Assembly (NCBI RefSeq): GCF_002091715.1
Contig: NZ_BDAG01000025.1
Span: 38,000-101,999 of the forward strand
Source: Pseudomonas migulae NBRC 103157
Lineage (GTDB): Bacteria; Pseudomonadota; Gammaproteobacteria; Pseudomonadales; Pseudomonadaceae
Reading direction: 5' to 3'
Length of the DNA stretch: 64,000 bases
The position numbers were made by a program, and so were the translations under genes. Shown here piece after piece: positions 35,674 to 43,732 of this stretch; position 1 is the stretch's first letter; each line of letters starts with the position of its first letter. The notes under the pieces are model-generated. The model was given only the letters and a program-made list of their open reading frames with translations, was not told the origin of the DNA and made no database searches.

Positions 35674-36825
35674 ATGTTGCGAACATCCCTCCTGGCCACA
35701 GTCTGTGCCAGCGCATTGATCACCGTCGCGACGCCTGTTCTTGCCGCGTCCGTACAAGAACTGAAAAGCGAGCAGGGCACCCTTGAGGTGACGACGATCG
35801 TCAAGGGGCTGGACCATCCGTGGGCCTTGGCTTTTCTGCCTGACAGACAAGGGATGCTGGTGACCGAACGGCCCGGCAACCTGCGGGTGATCAGCGCCGA
35901 TGGCAAACGTTCTGCACCACTCAGTGGCGTACCGCAAGTCTGGGCCAAGGGTCAGGGCGGTCTGCTGGATGTAGTGCTGTCGCCCGACTTCAAGCAGGAC
36001 CGCACCGTTTATCTGTCCTATGCCGAAGGTGGGGGTGAGGGCGGCAAGGCCAGTACGGCGGTCGGTCGCGGGCAGTTGTCGGAAGACCTGACCGCCCTCA
36101 GGAATTTCAAAGTGATCTTCCGTCAGGAACCGAAGCTTTCGGTCGGCAATCACTTCGGATCGCGCCTGGTGTTCGACCGCGATGGCTATCTGTTCATCAC
36201 CCTTGGCGAGAACAACGACCGGCCTACGGCCCAGGATCTGGACAAGCTGCAGGGCAAGGTTGTACGCATCTACCCGGACGGCAAGGTGCCCGACGACAAC
36301 CCCTTTGTCGGTCAGTCCGGCGTACGCCCGGAAATCTGGTCCTACGGCCAGCGTAACCCGCAAGGTGCGGCGCTCAATCCCTGGACCGGCGTGCTGTGGG
36401 AAAACGAGCATGGCCCACTAGGGGGGGACGAGGTGAACATCATCGAGCGCGGCAAGAATTACGGTTGGCCGCTGGCAACCCATGGCATCAACTACTCCGG
36501 CCAGCCGATTCCGGAAGCCAGGGGCAAGACCGCCGAAGGCGCCGTCCCGCCGCGACACGTCTGGGAAAAATCCCCTGGCCTGAGCGGCATGGCGTTCTAC
36601 GATGCGGACCGCTTCAAGCCTTGGCAGCACAACGTGTTTATCGGTGCACTGGTCACTCAGGAGCTGATTCGCCTGCAGTTCGACGGCGACAGAGTGGTTC
36701 ATGAAGAGCGCTTGATGGGCGAACTCAACAAACGCATTCGCGACGTGCGGCAGGGGCCGGACGGGTATTTGTATGTGCTCACCGATGAGGACGATGGGAC
36801 TCTGTACAAGGTTGGCCTGAAGTAA
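35674..36825 (+). CDS. PQQ-dependent soluble aldose sugar dehydrogenase (YliI/Asd-like)
   Basis: A 383-residue periplasmic six-bladed propeller oxidase. A signal peptide (to about residue 25, TPVLAAS) is followed by GLDHPWALAFLPD with the first cofactor-site residues, GSRLVFDRDGYLFITLGEN, SYGQRNPQGAALNP, NEHGPLGGDEVNIIERGKNYGWP with the catalytic and Ca-binding region, and a C-terminal RIRDVRQGPDGYLYVLTDE. Such enzymes oxidise aldoses with PQQ in the periplasm. AAAGGAATC precedes the start. Confidence 0.9.
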   Translation: MLRTSLLATVCASALITVATPVLAASVQELKSEQGTLEVTTIVKGLDHPWALAFLPDRQGMLVTERPGNLRVISADGKRSAPLSGVPQVWAKGQGGLLDVVLSPDFKQDRTVYLSYAEGGGEGGKASTAVGRGQLSEDLTALRNFKVIFRQEPKLSVGNHFGSRLVFDRDGYLFITLGENNDRPTAQDLDKLQGKVVRIYPDGKVPDDNPFVGQSGVRPEIWSYGQRNPQGAALNPWTGVLWENEHGPLGGDEVNIIERGKNYGWPLATHGINYSGQPIPEARGKTAEGAVPPRHVWEKSPGLSGMAFYDADRFKPWQHNVFIGALVTQELIRLQFDGDRVVHEERLMGELNKRIRDVRQGPDGYLYVLTDEDDGTLYKVGLK

Positions 36826-36837
36826 AAAATCATATAC

Positions 36838-36918
36838 CGCTTTCGCGAGCAAGCCCGCTCCCACATTGGCTCTGTGAACGACACAAATCAAATGTGGGAG
36901 CGGGCTTGCTCGCGAAAG
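36838..36918. repeat. REP pair (TTTCGCGAGCAAGCCCGCTCCCACATT type)
   Basis: Perfect 27-base inverted arms with a 23-base spacer between two convergent genes. Confidence 0.92.
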
Positions 36919-36941
36919 CATAGGTAGATTCACCACAAAAT

Positions 36942-38045
36942 TCAGTGATTAACCCGGGCATACAGAATCACCGCCGCCCGCAACTTGCCCCGCCCGAAAC
37001 TGCACATCTTCTCGAATTCCCCGTGGCTCACCGGCAAATGCTGGCAGTCCATGGGCTGACGATGCTGGCTATGGTCGACATCCGGATCGTGCAGGTAGAC
37101 AAACTCTTCATCGCAATCGGTGACGACCACCCAGTGTGGCGATTTGGAACGGGTCAGCCGATAACTGCTGATCAGCACCAGCGGCTGCCCGCCATCGGCC
37201 AATAATCGCGGCAAGTCCAATGGCCCGCCGAGCACCTGTTCGACGTCAGTGGCGTGCAACTGGGCCGCGAATTCATCGTGCACCAGGCGCATGACGTCTT
37301 TTTTATGCTCATCACGCACGCCATCGAGAAACAACGGCCCCGCCATGCTCACTTGCAAGCGCACGCGGAATCCGCGCCGTGCTGCCGCCAATGCGAGGCC
37401 TTGAGGGCTGCAGCCGCCGTGGCCCGAGGTCATGAACACGGTGGTCGCCTCGCGCCAGATCTGCAGTTCTTCGCGGCGCTCCAGCACGCGGTCGGCGTGC
37501 AAGGCGCCCATGGCCATCAACAGGCACGCCGGGCCGCAGGTGAAATCGGTGGTCTGCGCATACCACGGCACCTTGATGCTGCGCGCATCGCGATGCTGAA
37601 GGATGCGTTTCTCCAGGCGCAGCGCATCGGCATGGTCCTGGTAATAATCGTGAATCAGTGCGAAACGCCGATAACCGTTGCGCTCATACAGGGCAATTGC
37701 CGTGGGGTTGTCGATGCGCACTTCCAGCCGCAAGTAAGCGCAGTCATGCTCAAGGGCACATGCCTCGATGTGTTCGAGCAATTGTTTGCCGAGCCCGTTA
37801 CCGCGCGCCTGTTCAGCGATGGCAATCGAGTAGAGCCGCGCCAGCGACGTGCCTCGGTGAAACAGCACCACCGCGTAACCCAGCAATTGCCCGTCGCGTT
37901 CAGCCACCAGCAGCTGCCCGTGCGCCCGGGTGATCATCCATTGAAAACTGCGGCTGGTGAGCCGGTCCGTGGTGAAGCATTGCTGTTCGAGTGCCAGCAA
38001 CGCGGGTAAGTCTTCAACTACCGCCAAGCGAAAGACAGGATTCAT
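36942..38045 (-). CDS. GNAT acetyltransferase - C39-like peptidase fusion
   Basis: A 367-residue two-domain protein. Residues 1-~150 are a RimI-like GNAT domain (LYSIAIAEQARGNGLGKQLL acetyl-CoA loop; NPTAIALYERNGYRRF). From ~165 a papain-like/C39 domain follows, with catalytic Cys in DFTCGPACLLMAM, His in SPHWVVVT and Asp in YLHDPDVDHS. No signal peptide is present, so it is cytosolic. The start at 38045 is the family N-terminus. It is divergent from an RLAN-RimK ATP-grasp gene with only 92 bases between. Comparative work on ATP-grasp ligases (Iyer, Aravind and colleagues) linked such GNAT/peptidase proteins to RimK-like peptide ligases; the modified substrate is unknown. Confidence 0.88.
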   Translation of the reverse strand: MNPVFRLAVVEDLPALLALEQQCFTTDRLTSRSFQWMITRAHGQLLVAERDGQLLGYAVVLFHRGTSLARLYSIAIAEQARGNGLGKQLLEHIEACALEHDCAYLRLEVRIDNPTAIALYERNGYRRFALIHDYYQDHADALRLEKRILQHRDARSIKVPWYAQTTDFTCGPACLLMAMGALHADRVLERREELQIWREATTVFMTSGHGGCSPQGLALAAARRGFRVRLQVSMAGPLFLDGVRDEHKKDVMRLVHDEFAAQLHATDVEQVLGGPLDLPRLLADGGQPLVLISSYRLTRSKSPHWVVVTDCDEEFVYLHDPDVDHSQHRQPMDCQHLPVSHGEFEKMCSFGRGKLRAAVILYARVNH

Positions 38046-38137
38046 ATGACCGCCGTAAAAGTTGCGTAACGAAACGGGACTTTCGAAAAAGTTCGTGCTT
38101 AATAGGAAAGGTCTTGTTCTCCAACGGATCAATCACT

Positions 38138-39712
38138 ATGTCAGCGGTACAGGGTCATTGGCGCGAAGTATCCGAGCAAACTTTGCCGGCGGCAACTTTT
38201 TTAAATGAAACGGTTAGAACTTCCAGCCAGTTGATTATCATCGTCGAACGCAAGGAAGACTGGGCTTCCTACTTCCCCAGTGAAGACATTGTCACGGCTC
38301 AGGAATACCTCGAGCAGACCCGCGACAGCGAGCAGGGCAAACGGGTCCAGGTGATCAACCTGTGCCGCAGCTACAAGTACCTGGGGCACGGTTATTACTG
38401 CTCGTTGTTGGCCGAGGCGCGGGGGCACAAGGTCATTCCGTCGGTGCGGACCATCAGTGAACTGACCAAGAAATCCCTGTACGGCCTGGCCCTCGATGAC
38501 CTGGACAAACCGCTGGAAAAAGCCCTGAGCAATCATCTTTACAGCGATACCGAAGGCTTCACGCTGACACTTTACTTTGGCAGGACCAATATCGAACCGT
38601 TGCAGGATCTGGCGCGTCAGTTATTTGAAGTCTTTCCGTGTCCGATATTATTGGTTGAATTCCGTCGAACTAACGGCTGGCACATTGAAGGTGTCAAATC
38701 GGGTGCGCTGCACAAGTTGCGCGAAGATCAGGAAGATCATTTTGCAAACTCGCTGGACAGTTTCAGTCGCAAGATCTGGCGCATGCCACGTTCGCGACGA
38801 TTGGCCCGCTATGACCTGGCAATCCTGCACGATCCGCAGGAAGCGCTGCCGCCGTCCAACCCCAAGGCCCTGGACAATTTCGTCCGCGTCGGCAAGACAT
38901 TGGGCATCGACGTGGAGCTGATCGAGCGCAAGGACTACGCGCGCATCGCCGAATACGACGGCCTGCTGATCCGCGAAACCACCAGTGTCGACAACCATAC
39001 CTACCGTTTCGCCAAGAAAGCCGAGAGCGAAGGGCTGGTGGTGATGGACGATCCGGCGTCGATCCTGCGCTGCACCAACAAGGTCTACCTGACCGACCTG
39101 CTCAAAAGCCATCAGCTGGGCATGCCCGCCACCGAAATCCTCTACAAGGAGCGACCGGAAGACTTCGAGCGGGTCGGTGAACGTCTGGGCTTTCCGCTGG
39201 TATTGAAGATCCCCGACGGTTGTTTCTCTCGCGGTGTGATCAAGGTCGAAAGCCAGCAAGCCTTGCTCGAGGCGACGGCCGAACTGTTCGAACATTCAGT
39301 GTTGCTGTTGGCTCAGGAGTTTTTCTACACCGAGTACGACTGGCGCATTGGCGTGCTTAACCGCAAACCGATCTTTGCCTGCCAATACTTCATGTCCAAG
39401 GGCCACTGGCAGATCTACAACCACAAGGCCAAGGGTCAGGACATCAACGGCGAATGCCGCACGCTGGCGGTCCATGAAGCGCCCCGCGCAGTCGTGGAAC
39501 TGGCGGTGAAAACCGCCAACCTCATCGGCGACGGCCTCTACGGCGTCGACCTCAAACAGTCCGGCGACAAGGTGGTGGTGATCGAGGTCAACGACAACCC
39601 GAACATGGACGCTGGTATCGAAGACGCTTACTTGCAGGACGATTTGTACTCGCTGGTACTGGAAGAGTTTGTCCGGCGCCTGGAACTGAAACGTCGCGGC
39701 CAGGCCTGGTGA
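38138..39712 (+). CDS. RimK-like ATP-grasp ligase with RLAN N-terminal domain
   Basis: A 525-residue cytosolic protein. The N-terminal ~200 residues match the RLAN domain (YKYLGHGYYCSLLAEARGHKVIPSV). The C-terminal half is an ATP-grasp fold with NKVYLTDLL, GFPLVLKIPDGCFSRGVIKV (ATP-binding Lys), and Mg ligands in DLKQSGDKVVVIEVNDNPNMDAG. RimK-type enzymes form amide bonds, often adding amino acids to peptides or proteins; the product here is unknown. ATG at 38138 follows a modest ribosome site. It is divergent from the GNAT-C39 gene and eight bases ahead of a CorA-like gene. Confidence 0.9.
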   Translation: MSAVQGHWREVSEQTLPAATFLNETVRTSSQLIIIVERKEDWASYFPSEDIVTAQEYLEQTRDSEQGKRVQVINLCRSYKYLGHGYYCSLLAEARGHKVIPSVRTISELTKKSLYGLALDDLDKPLEKALSNHLYSDTEGFTLTLYFGRTNIEPLQDLARQLFEVFPCPILLVEFRRTNGWHIEGVKSGALHKLREDQEDHFANSLDSFSRKIWRMPRSRRLARYDLAILHDPQEALPPSNPKALDNFVRVGKTLGIDVELIERKDYARIAEYDGLLIRETTSVDNHTYRFAKKAESEGLVVMDDPASILRCTNKVYLTDLLKSHQLGMPATEILYKERPEDFERVGERLGFPLVLKIPDGCFSRGVIKVESQQALLEATAELFEHSVLLLAQEFFYTEYDWRIGVLNRKPIFACQYFMSKGHWQIYNHKAKGQDINGECRTLAVHEAPRAVVELAVKTANLIGDGLYGVDLKQSGDKVVVIEVNDNPNMDAGIEDAYLQDDLYSLVLEEFVRRLELKRRGQAW

Positions 39713-39719
39713 CCGGCCG

Positions 39720-40643
39720 ATGATCAAGAGCTTTCAACTGACCCACGGCGTGCTGCACGCGGTCGAACGGCTGGACGCCGAGGTGATGCTGTTCAGCAAC
39801 CCCGATGCCGCCGAGCGCGACTTGCTGCACAGCCATTTCAAGCTCGATGAACACGCGCTGGCCTCGGCGCTGGACCCGGACGAGGTGTCGCGTATCGAGT
39901 TTCACCCCGATAATTTGTTCCTGATCTGGAAGCGTCCGGAAAACTATTCCGGCGCCGACAGCCTGGCGTTCGAAGTGTCGTCCTGCGGTTTGCTCTTTTG
40001 TGCGCAACGTTTGCTGGTGATCGCCACCGACGATTCGCCGTTGCATGGGCTCGGCACCCGTCAGAAGTTGAACACGCCACTGGATGTATTGCTCGACCTG
40101 CTGTTCAACAACATCCATCACTACCTCGGCCATCTGAAGGTGATCAAGCTGGTCGCGCGGGAGTTGCAGCAGAAATTCAACGCTTCGATGCAGAACCAGC
40201 ATCTGATCCAGATGTTCAACCTCAGCGAAAGCCTGATCTATTACATCAACGCGATTCACAGCAACGGCGCGGTCCTGACCCGGCTGCGCAACCACGCGGA
40301 AAAACAGCGCTTCAGCGCCGAGGCCATCGGCCTGATCGACGACCTGATCATCGAAAACAACCAGTGCTACAAACAGGCGGAAATCTACTCCACGGTGTTC
40401 TCCGGGCTGATCGATGCCCGGGGCAACCTGATGAACAACAGCATGAACAACCTGCTGCGCAAACTGACACTGATCAACGTGGTGTTCCTGCCGTTGAACC
40501 TCATTGCGAGCATTGGTGGTATGTCCGAGTTCAGCATGATGACGGCGGGTACGCCGTGGTGGGTTTCGTATCCGTTGTTTCTGACGGCGATGATGCTGGG
40601 GGCGGGGGTGATGGTGCTGGGGCTCAGGCGGTTGGCGAAATAG
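39720..40643 (+). CDS. CorA-family divalent cation transporter (GMN variant)
   Basis: A 307-residue CorA/ZntB-like membrane protein. It has a large soluble N-terminal funnel domain (residues 1-245) and two C-terminal TMs, LINVVFLPLNLIASIGGM and WWVSYPLFLTAMMLGAGVMVLGL. The pore-loop signature that normally reads GMN is GGMSEF here, Asn replaced by Ser. Ion specificity therefore cannot be assumed to be Mg2+. It follows the RimK-like gene by eight bases, probably in one transcript. Confidence 0.88.
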   Translation: MIKSFQLTHGVLHAVERLDAEVMLFSNPDAAERDLLHSHFKLDEHALASALDPDEVSRIEFHPDNLFLIWKRPENYSGADSLAFEVSSCGLLFCAQRLLVIATDDSPLHGLGTRQKLNTPLDVLLDLLFNNIHHYLGHLKVIKLVARELQQKFNASMQNQHLIQMFNLSESLIYYINAIHSNGAVLTRLRNHAEKQRFSAEAIGLIDDLIIENNQCYKQAEIYSTVFSGLIDARGNLMNNSMNNLLRKLTLINVVFLPLNLIASIGGMSEFSMMTAGTPWWVSYPLFLTAMMLGAGVMVLGLRRLAK

Positions 40644-40660
40644 ATGCATTGGCTGACAGG

Positions 40661-40756
40661 CCGCCTTCGCCAGCAAGCCGGCTCCTACAAATCGTCCATC
40701 ACGATCAATGATCAGGCACACGCAACCTTGTAGGAGCCGGCTTGCTGGCGATGGCG
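40661..40756. repeat. REP pair (TGTAGGAGCCGGCTTGCTGGCGATGG type)
   Basis: Inverted 24-base arms with a 39-base spacer between the convergent CorA-like and DUF2834 genes. Confidence 0.9.
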
Positions 40757-40782
40757 ATCTCAACAGCATCACACATCTTTGA

Positions 40783-41118
40783 TCAGACCCCTTGCGAGAC
40801 GCTGACGGTTTTTTTCCGATCCTGCCACCCACGAACCACGAGATACAACAACGGCCCAACCGACACAAAAAACGCAGTAAGCAAAAGATAGGGAATGACG
40901 GACAATGCCGACCGCCCACGCTTGCGCGCATCGCTGTACATCCACACCCCGGCCAGCGTCGCCAACAGATAAAGATCTATCACCACCTGCGCCGTATCAG
41001 GCCGCGACATCAGGCTGATGCCAAATTCAATCAACGACCGTTCGGCCTGGAGCATCACCGAAACGGTGTAGCCAGCAAAGGCGAGCAGGGCAATCAGGGG
41101 CAGGGCGACAGACTTCAT
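40783..41118 (-). CDS. DUF2834 membrane protein
   Basis: A 111-residue integral membrane protein with about three hydrophobic segments (ALPLIALLAFAGYTVSVML, IDLYLLATLAGVWMYSDA, VIPYLLLTAFFVSVGPLLYLVVRG). The spacing and the WMYSDARKRG turn match DUF2834. Function unknown. AAGGAAACC precedes the start. Confidence 0.82.
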   Translation of the reverse strand: MKSVALPLIALLAFAGYTVSVMLQAERSLIEFGISLMSRPDTAQVVIDLYLLATLAGVWMYSDARKRGRSALSVIPYLLLTAFFVSVGPLLYLVVRGWQDRKKTVSVSQGV

Positions 41119-41180
41119 GGTTTCCTTCCTTGGACAATCAGCAGAATCCCGAGCCTACAGAAGCCGCCGGAAATTGACCA

Positions 41181-41209
41181 TTGACTTGCCCTCCATGCCC
41201 GGCTAATTT
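41181..41209 (+). promoter_or_regulatory. Predicted sigma-70 promoter of the ilvA leader
   Basis: TTGACT (41181-41186) and TAATTT (41204-41209) are separated by exactly 17 bases. The predicted start falls near 41216, which is the A of the leader-peptide ATG, implying a leaderless or nearly leaderless transcript. Confidence 0.5.
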
Positions 41210-41215
41210 CCAGCC

Positions 41216-41281
41216 ATGACTTCCACCGTATTGCGCTGCCAGCCAAGCATTATTACCGCCATTCCTCATTTGGCGGGCTAG
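41216..41281 (+). CDS. ilvA leader peptide (attenuator), 21 residues
   Basis: A short frame starting ATGACTTCCACC and ending at TAG. It encodes a peptide with the cluster IITAI at residues 12-16, codons for the end product isoleucine and its precursor threonine. No ribosome binding site is visible, in keeping with a start at the transcript 5' end. The last codons contain GGCGGG (41272-41277), which can pair with CCCGCC (41302-41307) in the downstream terminator. Ribosome stalling at the Ile codons would therefore allow an antiterminator, while completion of translation would mask GGCGGG and let the terminator form. Confidence 0.7.
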   Translation: MTSTVLRCQPSIITAIPHLAG

Positions 41282-41299
41282 CTCACGACTGCAGCACCC

Positions 41300-41323
41300 A
41301 ACCCGCCCTAGAGGCGGGTTTTT
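41300..41323 (+). terminator. Attenuator terminator upstream of ilvA
   Basis: Stem AACCCGCC/GGCGGGTT with loop CTAGA, followed by TTT. It lies 18 bases after the leader stop codon and about 135 bases before the ilvA start. Confidence 0.8.
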
Positions 41324-41358
41324 ACTTTCTGTCTCCAGGGTTTTAAACCAACACACGG

Positions 41359-41430
41359 CGTAGGAGCTGCCGAAGGCTGCGATCTTTTGATCTTTAAAAG
41401 CAAAGATCGCAGCCTTCGGCAGCTCCTACG
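41359..41430. repeat. 72-base palindrome (GTAGGAGCTGCCGAAGGCTGCGATC)
   Basis: Almost perfect inverted arms of about 33 bases with a small A/T centre. It resembles the GTAGGAGC-type interspersed palindromes of pseudomonads and lies between the attenuator and the ilvA ribosome binding site. Confidence 0.88.
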
Positions 41431-41456
41431 TCGACCGTGTACAACAGGAGACGACC

Positions 41457-42470
41457 ATGGATAGCACACCCGCCCAGCAAACCCTGCTGGAGCACTACGT
41501 CAAAAAGATCCTTGCTGCGCCCGTGTACGAACTGGCGGTGCGCACGCCGTTGCAGGCAGCGCCGGCACTGTCCGAAGCCCTGGGCAACCAGATCCTGTTG
41601 AAGCGCGAGGATTTGCAGCCGACCTTTTCCTTCAAGATCCGCGGCGCCTACAACAAACTGGTGCAACTGAGCGATGAGCAAAAGGCCCGCGGCGTGATCA
41701 CCGCGTCCGCCGGCAATCATGCTCAAGGCGTGGCGCTGGCAGCACGTGAGTTGGGGATTGCCGCGACCATCGTCATGCCCGCCACAACGCCGGAATTGAA
41801 GGTGCTCGGGGTCCGCAGCCGGGGCGCCGATGCCGTGCTGCACGGGGAGAGTTTTCCGTTTGCCCTGGCGTACGCCTTGAAACTGGCCGAACAAAGCGGT
41901 CGCACCTTCGTCTCGCCGTTCGACGACCCGGACGTGATCGCGGGGCAGGGCACCGTCGCCATGGAAATCCTTCGTCAGCACCAAGGCACGCTCGACGCGA
42001 TCTTCGTGCCGGTGGGCGGTGGCGGCCTGATCGCGGGCATCGCCGCGTACGTCAAATACCTGTGGCCTGAAATCCGTATCATCGGCGTCGAGTCGGAACA
42101 TTCCGCGTGTCTGTTGGCCGCCCTACAGGCCGACGCGCGTATCGTCCTGCCGAACGTAGGCACATTCGCCGATGGCGTCGCCGTGGCGCAGATCGGCGCT
42201 CATGGTTTCGAAGTCTGCCGGTTTTGCGTCGACGAGGTGCTGACTGTCAGCAATGACGAACTCTGCGCCGCGATCAAGAACATCTACGACGATACCCGCT
42301 CGATCACCGAACCTTCCGGCGCGTTGGCCGTGGCGGGCATCAAAAAGTACGTGGCGCAGACGGGCGTGCGTGGTCAAACGTTGGTGGCCATCGATTCCGG
42401 CGCCAACATCAACTTCGACAGCTTGCGCCATGTCGCCGAACGCGCCGCATTGAGCGGCGCCCCGGCGTGA
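41457..42470 (+). CDS. ilvA: Threonine ammonia-lyase (dehydratase), catalytic domain only
   Basis: A 337-residue PLP enzyme converting threonine to 2-oxobutyrate, the first step of isoleucine synthesis. The PLP lysine lies in PTFSFKIRGAYNKL, the phosphate loop is PVGGGGLIAGIA, and SAGNHAQGVA and VAIDSGANINFD are conserved. It ends just where the C-terminal ACT-like regulatory domain of the ~500-residue biosynthetic IlvA would start, so allosteric feedback by isoleucine is unlikely. AACAGGAG precedes the ATG. An isoleucine-codon attenuator upstream provides the expected control. Confidence 0.92.
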   Translation: MDSTPAQQTLLEHYVKKILAAPVYELAVRTPLQAAPALSEALGNQILLKREDLQPTFSFKIRGAYNKLVQLSDEQKARGVITASAGNHAQGVALAARELGIAATIVMPATTPELKVLGVRSRGADAVLHGESFPFALAYALKLAEQSGRTFVSPFDDPDVIAGQGTVAMEILRQHQGTLDAIFVPVGGGGLIAGIAAYVKYLWPEIRIIGVESEHSACLLAALQADARIVLPNVGTFADGVAVAQIGAHGFEVCRFCVDEVLTVSNDELCAAIKNIYDDTRSITEPSGALAVAGIKKYVAQTGVRGQTLVAIDSGANINFDSLRHVAERAALSGAPA

Positions 42471-42525
42471 GCGGACGCAGGAGGCCAAGCAATCACCCAA
42501 TCCCCTGTGTGGGAGCGGGCTTGCT

Positions 42526-42598
42526 CGCGAAGGCGGTGTATCAGTCAACAGAGATGCCGGCTGACACACCGCCTTCGCGAGCCAGCCTGCTCCCATAG
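42526..42598. repeat. REP pair (TGTGGGAGCGGGCTTGCTCGCGAAGGCGGTGT type)
   Basis: Inverted arms with several changes in the second copy (GCCAGCCTGCTCCCATA), between the convergent ilvA and ecotin genes. Confidence 0.88.
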
Positions 42599-42614
42599 GT
42601 TTTGCATTTGATGG

Positions 42615-43097
42615 TTATTCCTGAACAGCCTTTTCGACCTTGCTGGACGCCGACCAGACCCGATAACGGACCTCAACATCCTTGGGCACATAAAGCACGA
42701 TCGGCAGCTTGCTGTTGTAGCGCAGCCTGAAACCATCACCGACCACCGGGACGAACGCCTGACTGCTTTTGCCATCGGGGCAGGCCATCAGCGTGCTCAT
42801 CGGGCCGATCACTTTTTCCAGACGGTAAAACGGGTAACCCCAGCCCTCGAGATTCTTCTCCTCGAGCATGCCGCTCAGGCGCTGTCGATTGCAGTCCACG
42901 GCCAGGGTTTTGCCGGCGAGAATCTCGACCTGGTAGCTGTCTTCCTGCTTCTGTGGCGCCAGGTGAATGACCTGGCGGGTGAACCCGCTTTCGGCTTTGG
43001 GGAAGGGCGCGACGTCTTCGAGTTTCGCGGCTTGAACGGCGGTCGAAAGCCCGGCAACTATCAGCCCGACGGTAGTGATGCAGGTCAATGAACCCAT
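42615..43097 (-). CDS. eco: Ecotin, periplasmic serine protease inhibitor
   Basis: A 160-residue exported inhibitor of trypsin-fold serine proteases. The signal peptide is MGSLTCITTVGLIVAGLSTAVQA. The mature protein follows ecotin closely: VAPFPKAESGFTRQVIHL, LEGWGYPFYRLEKV, the reactive loop PMSTLMACPDGKSS with Met at P1 and the flanking Cys, LRYNSKLPIVLYVP and VRYRVWSASSKVE. Ecotin dimers protect against host proteases such as neutrophil elastase. AAGGAGG precedes the start. Confidence 0.95.
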   Translation of the reverse strand: MGSLTCITTVGLIVAGLSTAVQAAKLEDVAPFPKAESGFTRQVIHLAPQKQEDSYQVEILAGKTLAVDCNRQRLSGMLEEKNLEGWGYPFYRLEKVIGPMSTLMACPDGKSSQAFVPVVGDGFRLRYNSKLPIVLYVPKDVEVRYRVWSASSKVEKAVQE

Positions 43098-43403
43098 GAT
43101 GCCTCCTTGCGTGTGAGTAGGGTCAGCAGATACTGAGTGAGCGGGGCGCAATTTTTACTGCCAATGACGGCCAATGCAAACCCGGACTCATCAAGTTGCA
43201 ATTTGCAGGAACGAGAAGCGGGTTTCTTGCAGATTGCATGGGCCTGTTTACTTGAAGACACATTAAACCCTTGATTTGCCGATGAGCTGCACGGCGAAAT
43301 TCAAGGCATGTTTTATGCTGTAGCTGGTCCTGAAGCTGACCGCGAATTTATTGAGTCGGCATTGATCGCTGATTGGCAATCTCACAATAAGGAGAGGGTC
43401 GCC

Positions 43404-43673
43404 ATGTTTCTTTCTGCCTTGGAACTCCGCAACATCGTAGAAAGCAGTTTTCTGCCGAAACGTTGTCAATGCACGCTGTCGCCGGACCTGAAAATGACCG
43501 TCAAGGTGTATTCGGACGGTGAAACCGATCAAGTAGAACTATTGAAAACAGGCATTGATGCCAATTCGCTCAATGGATGTCGGGAAATACAAGACCTGAT
43601 CAGTGTTTTGCGCTCCGACATGGAGCATCAGGCCAACACCCAGCCGCTGCACCCTGACCGGCAAACGCATTAA
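43404..43673 (+). CDS. DUF1652 protein
   Basis: A 90-residue Pseudomonas-type protein with the DUF1652 start MFLSALELRNIVESSFLPKRCQCTLSPD. AAGGAG lies about ten bases before the ATG at 43404; the frame extends upstream to 43308 without a better site. No function is known. Cys pair in KRCQC. Confidence 0.85.
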   Translation: MFLSALELRNIVESSFLPKRCQCTLSPDLKMTVKVYSDGETDQVELLKTGIDANSLNGCREIQDLISVLRSDMEHQANTQPLHPDRQTH

Positions 43674-43732
43674 CACGCCGTCGTCAGATCCGGGTCTGGC
43701 CAGGAAGCCAGACCCGCGGTCGTCGTTTTCGA

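Noticed and set aside
41138..41356. A 72-codon minus-strand frame upstream of ilvA
   Set aside because: The plus strand holds a coherent promoter, leader peptide and terminator in the same bases, and the minus frame has no ribosome site or family similarity.
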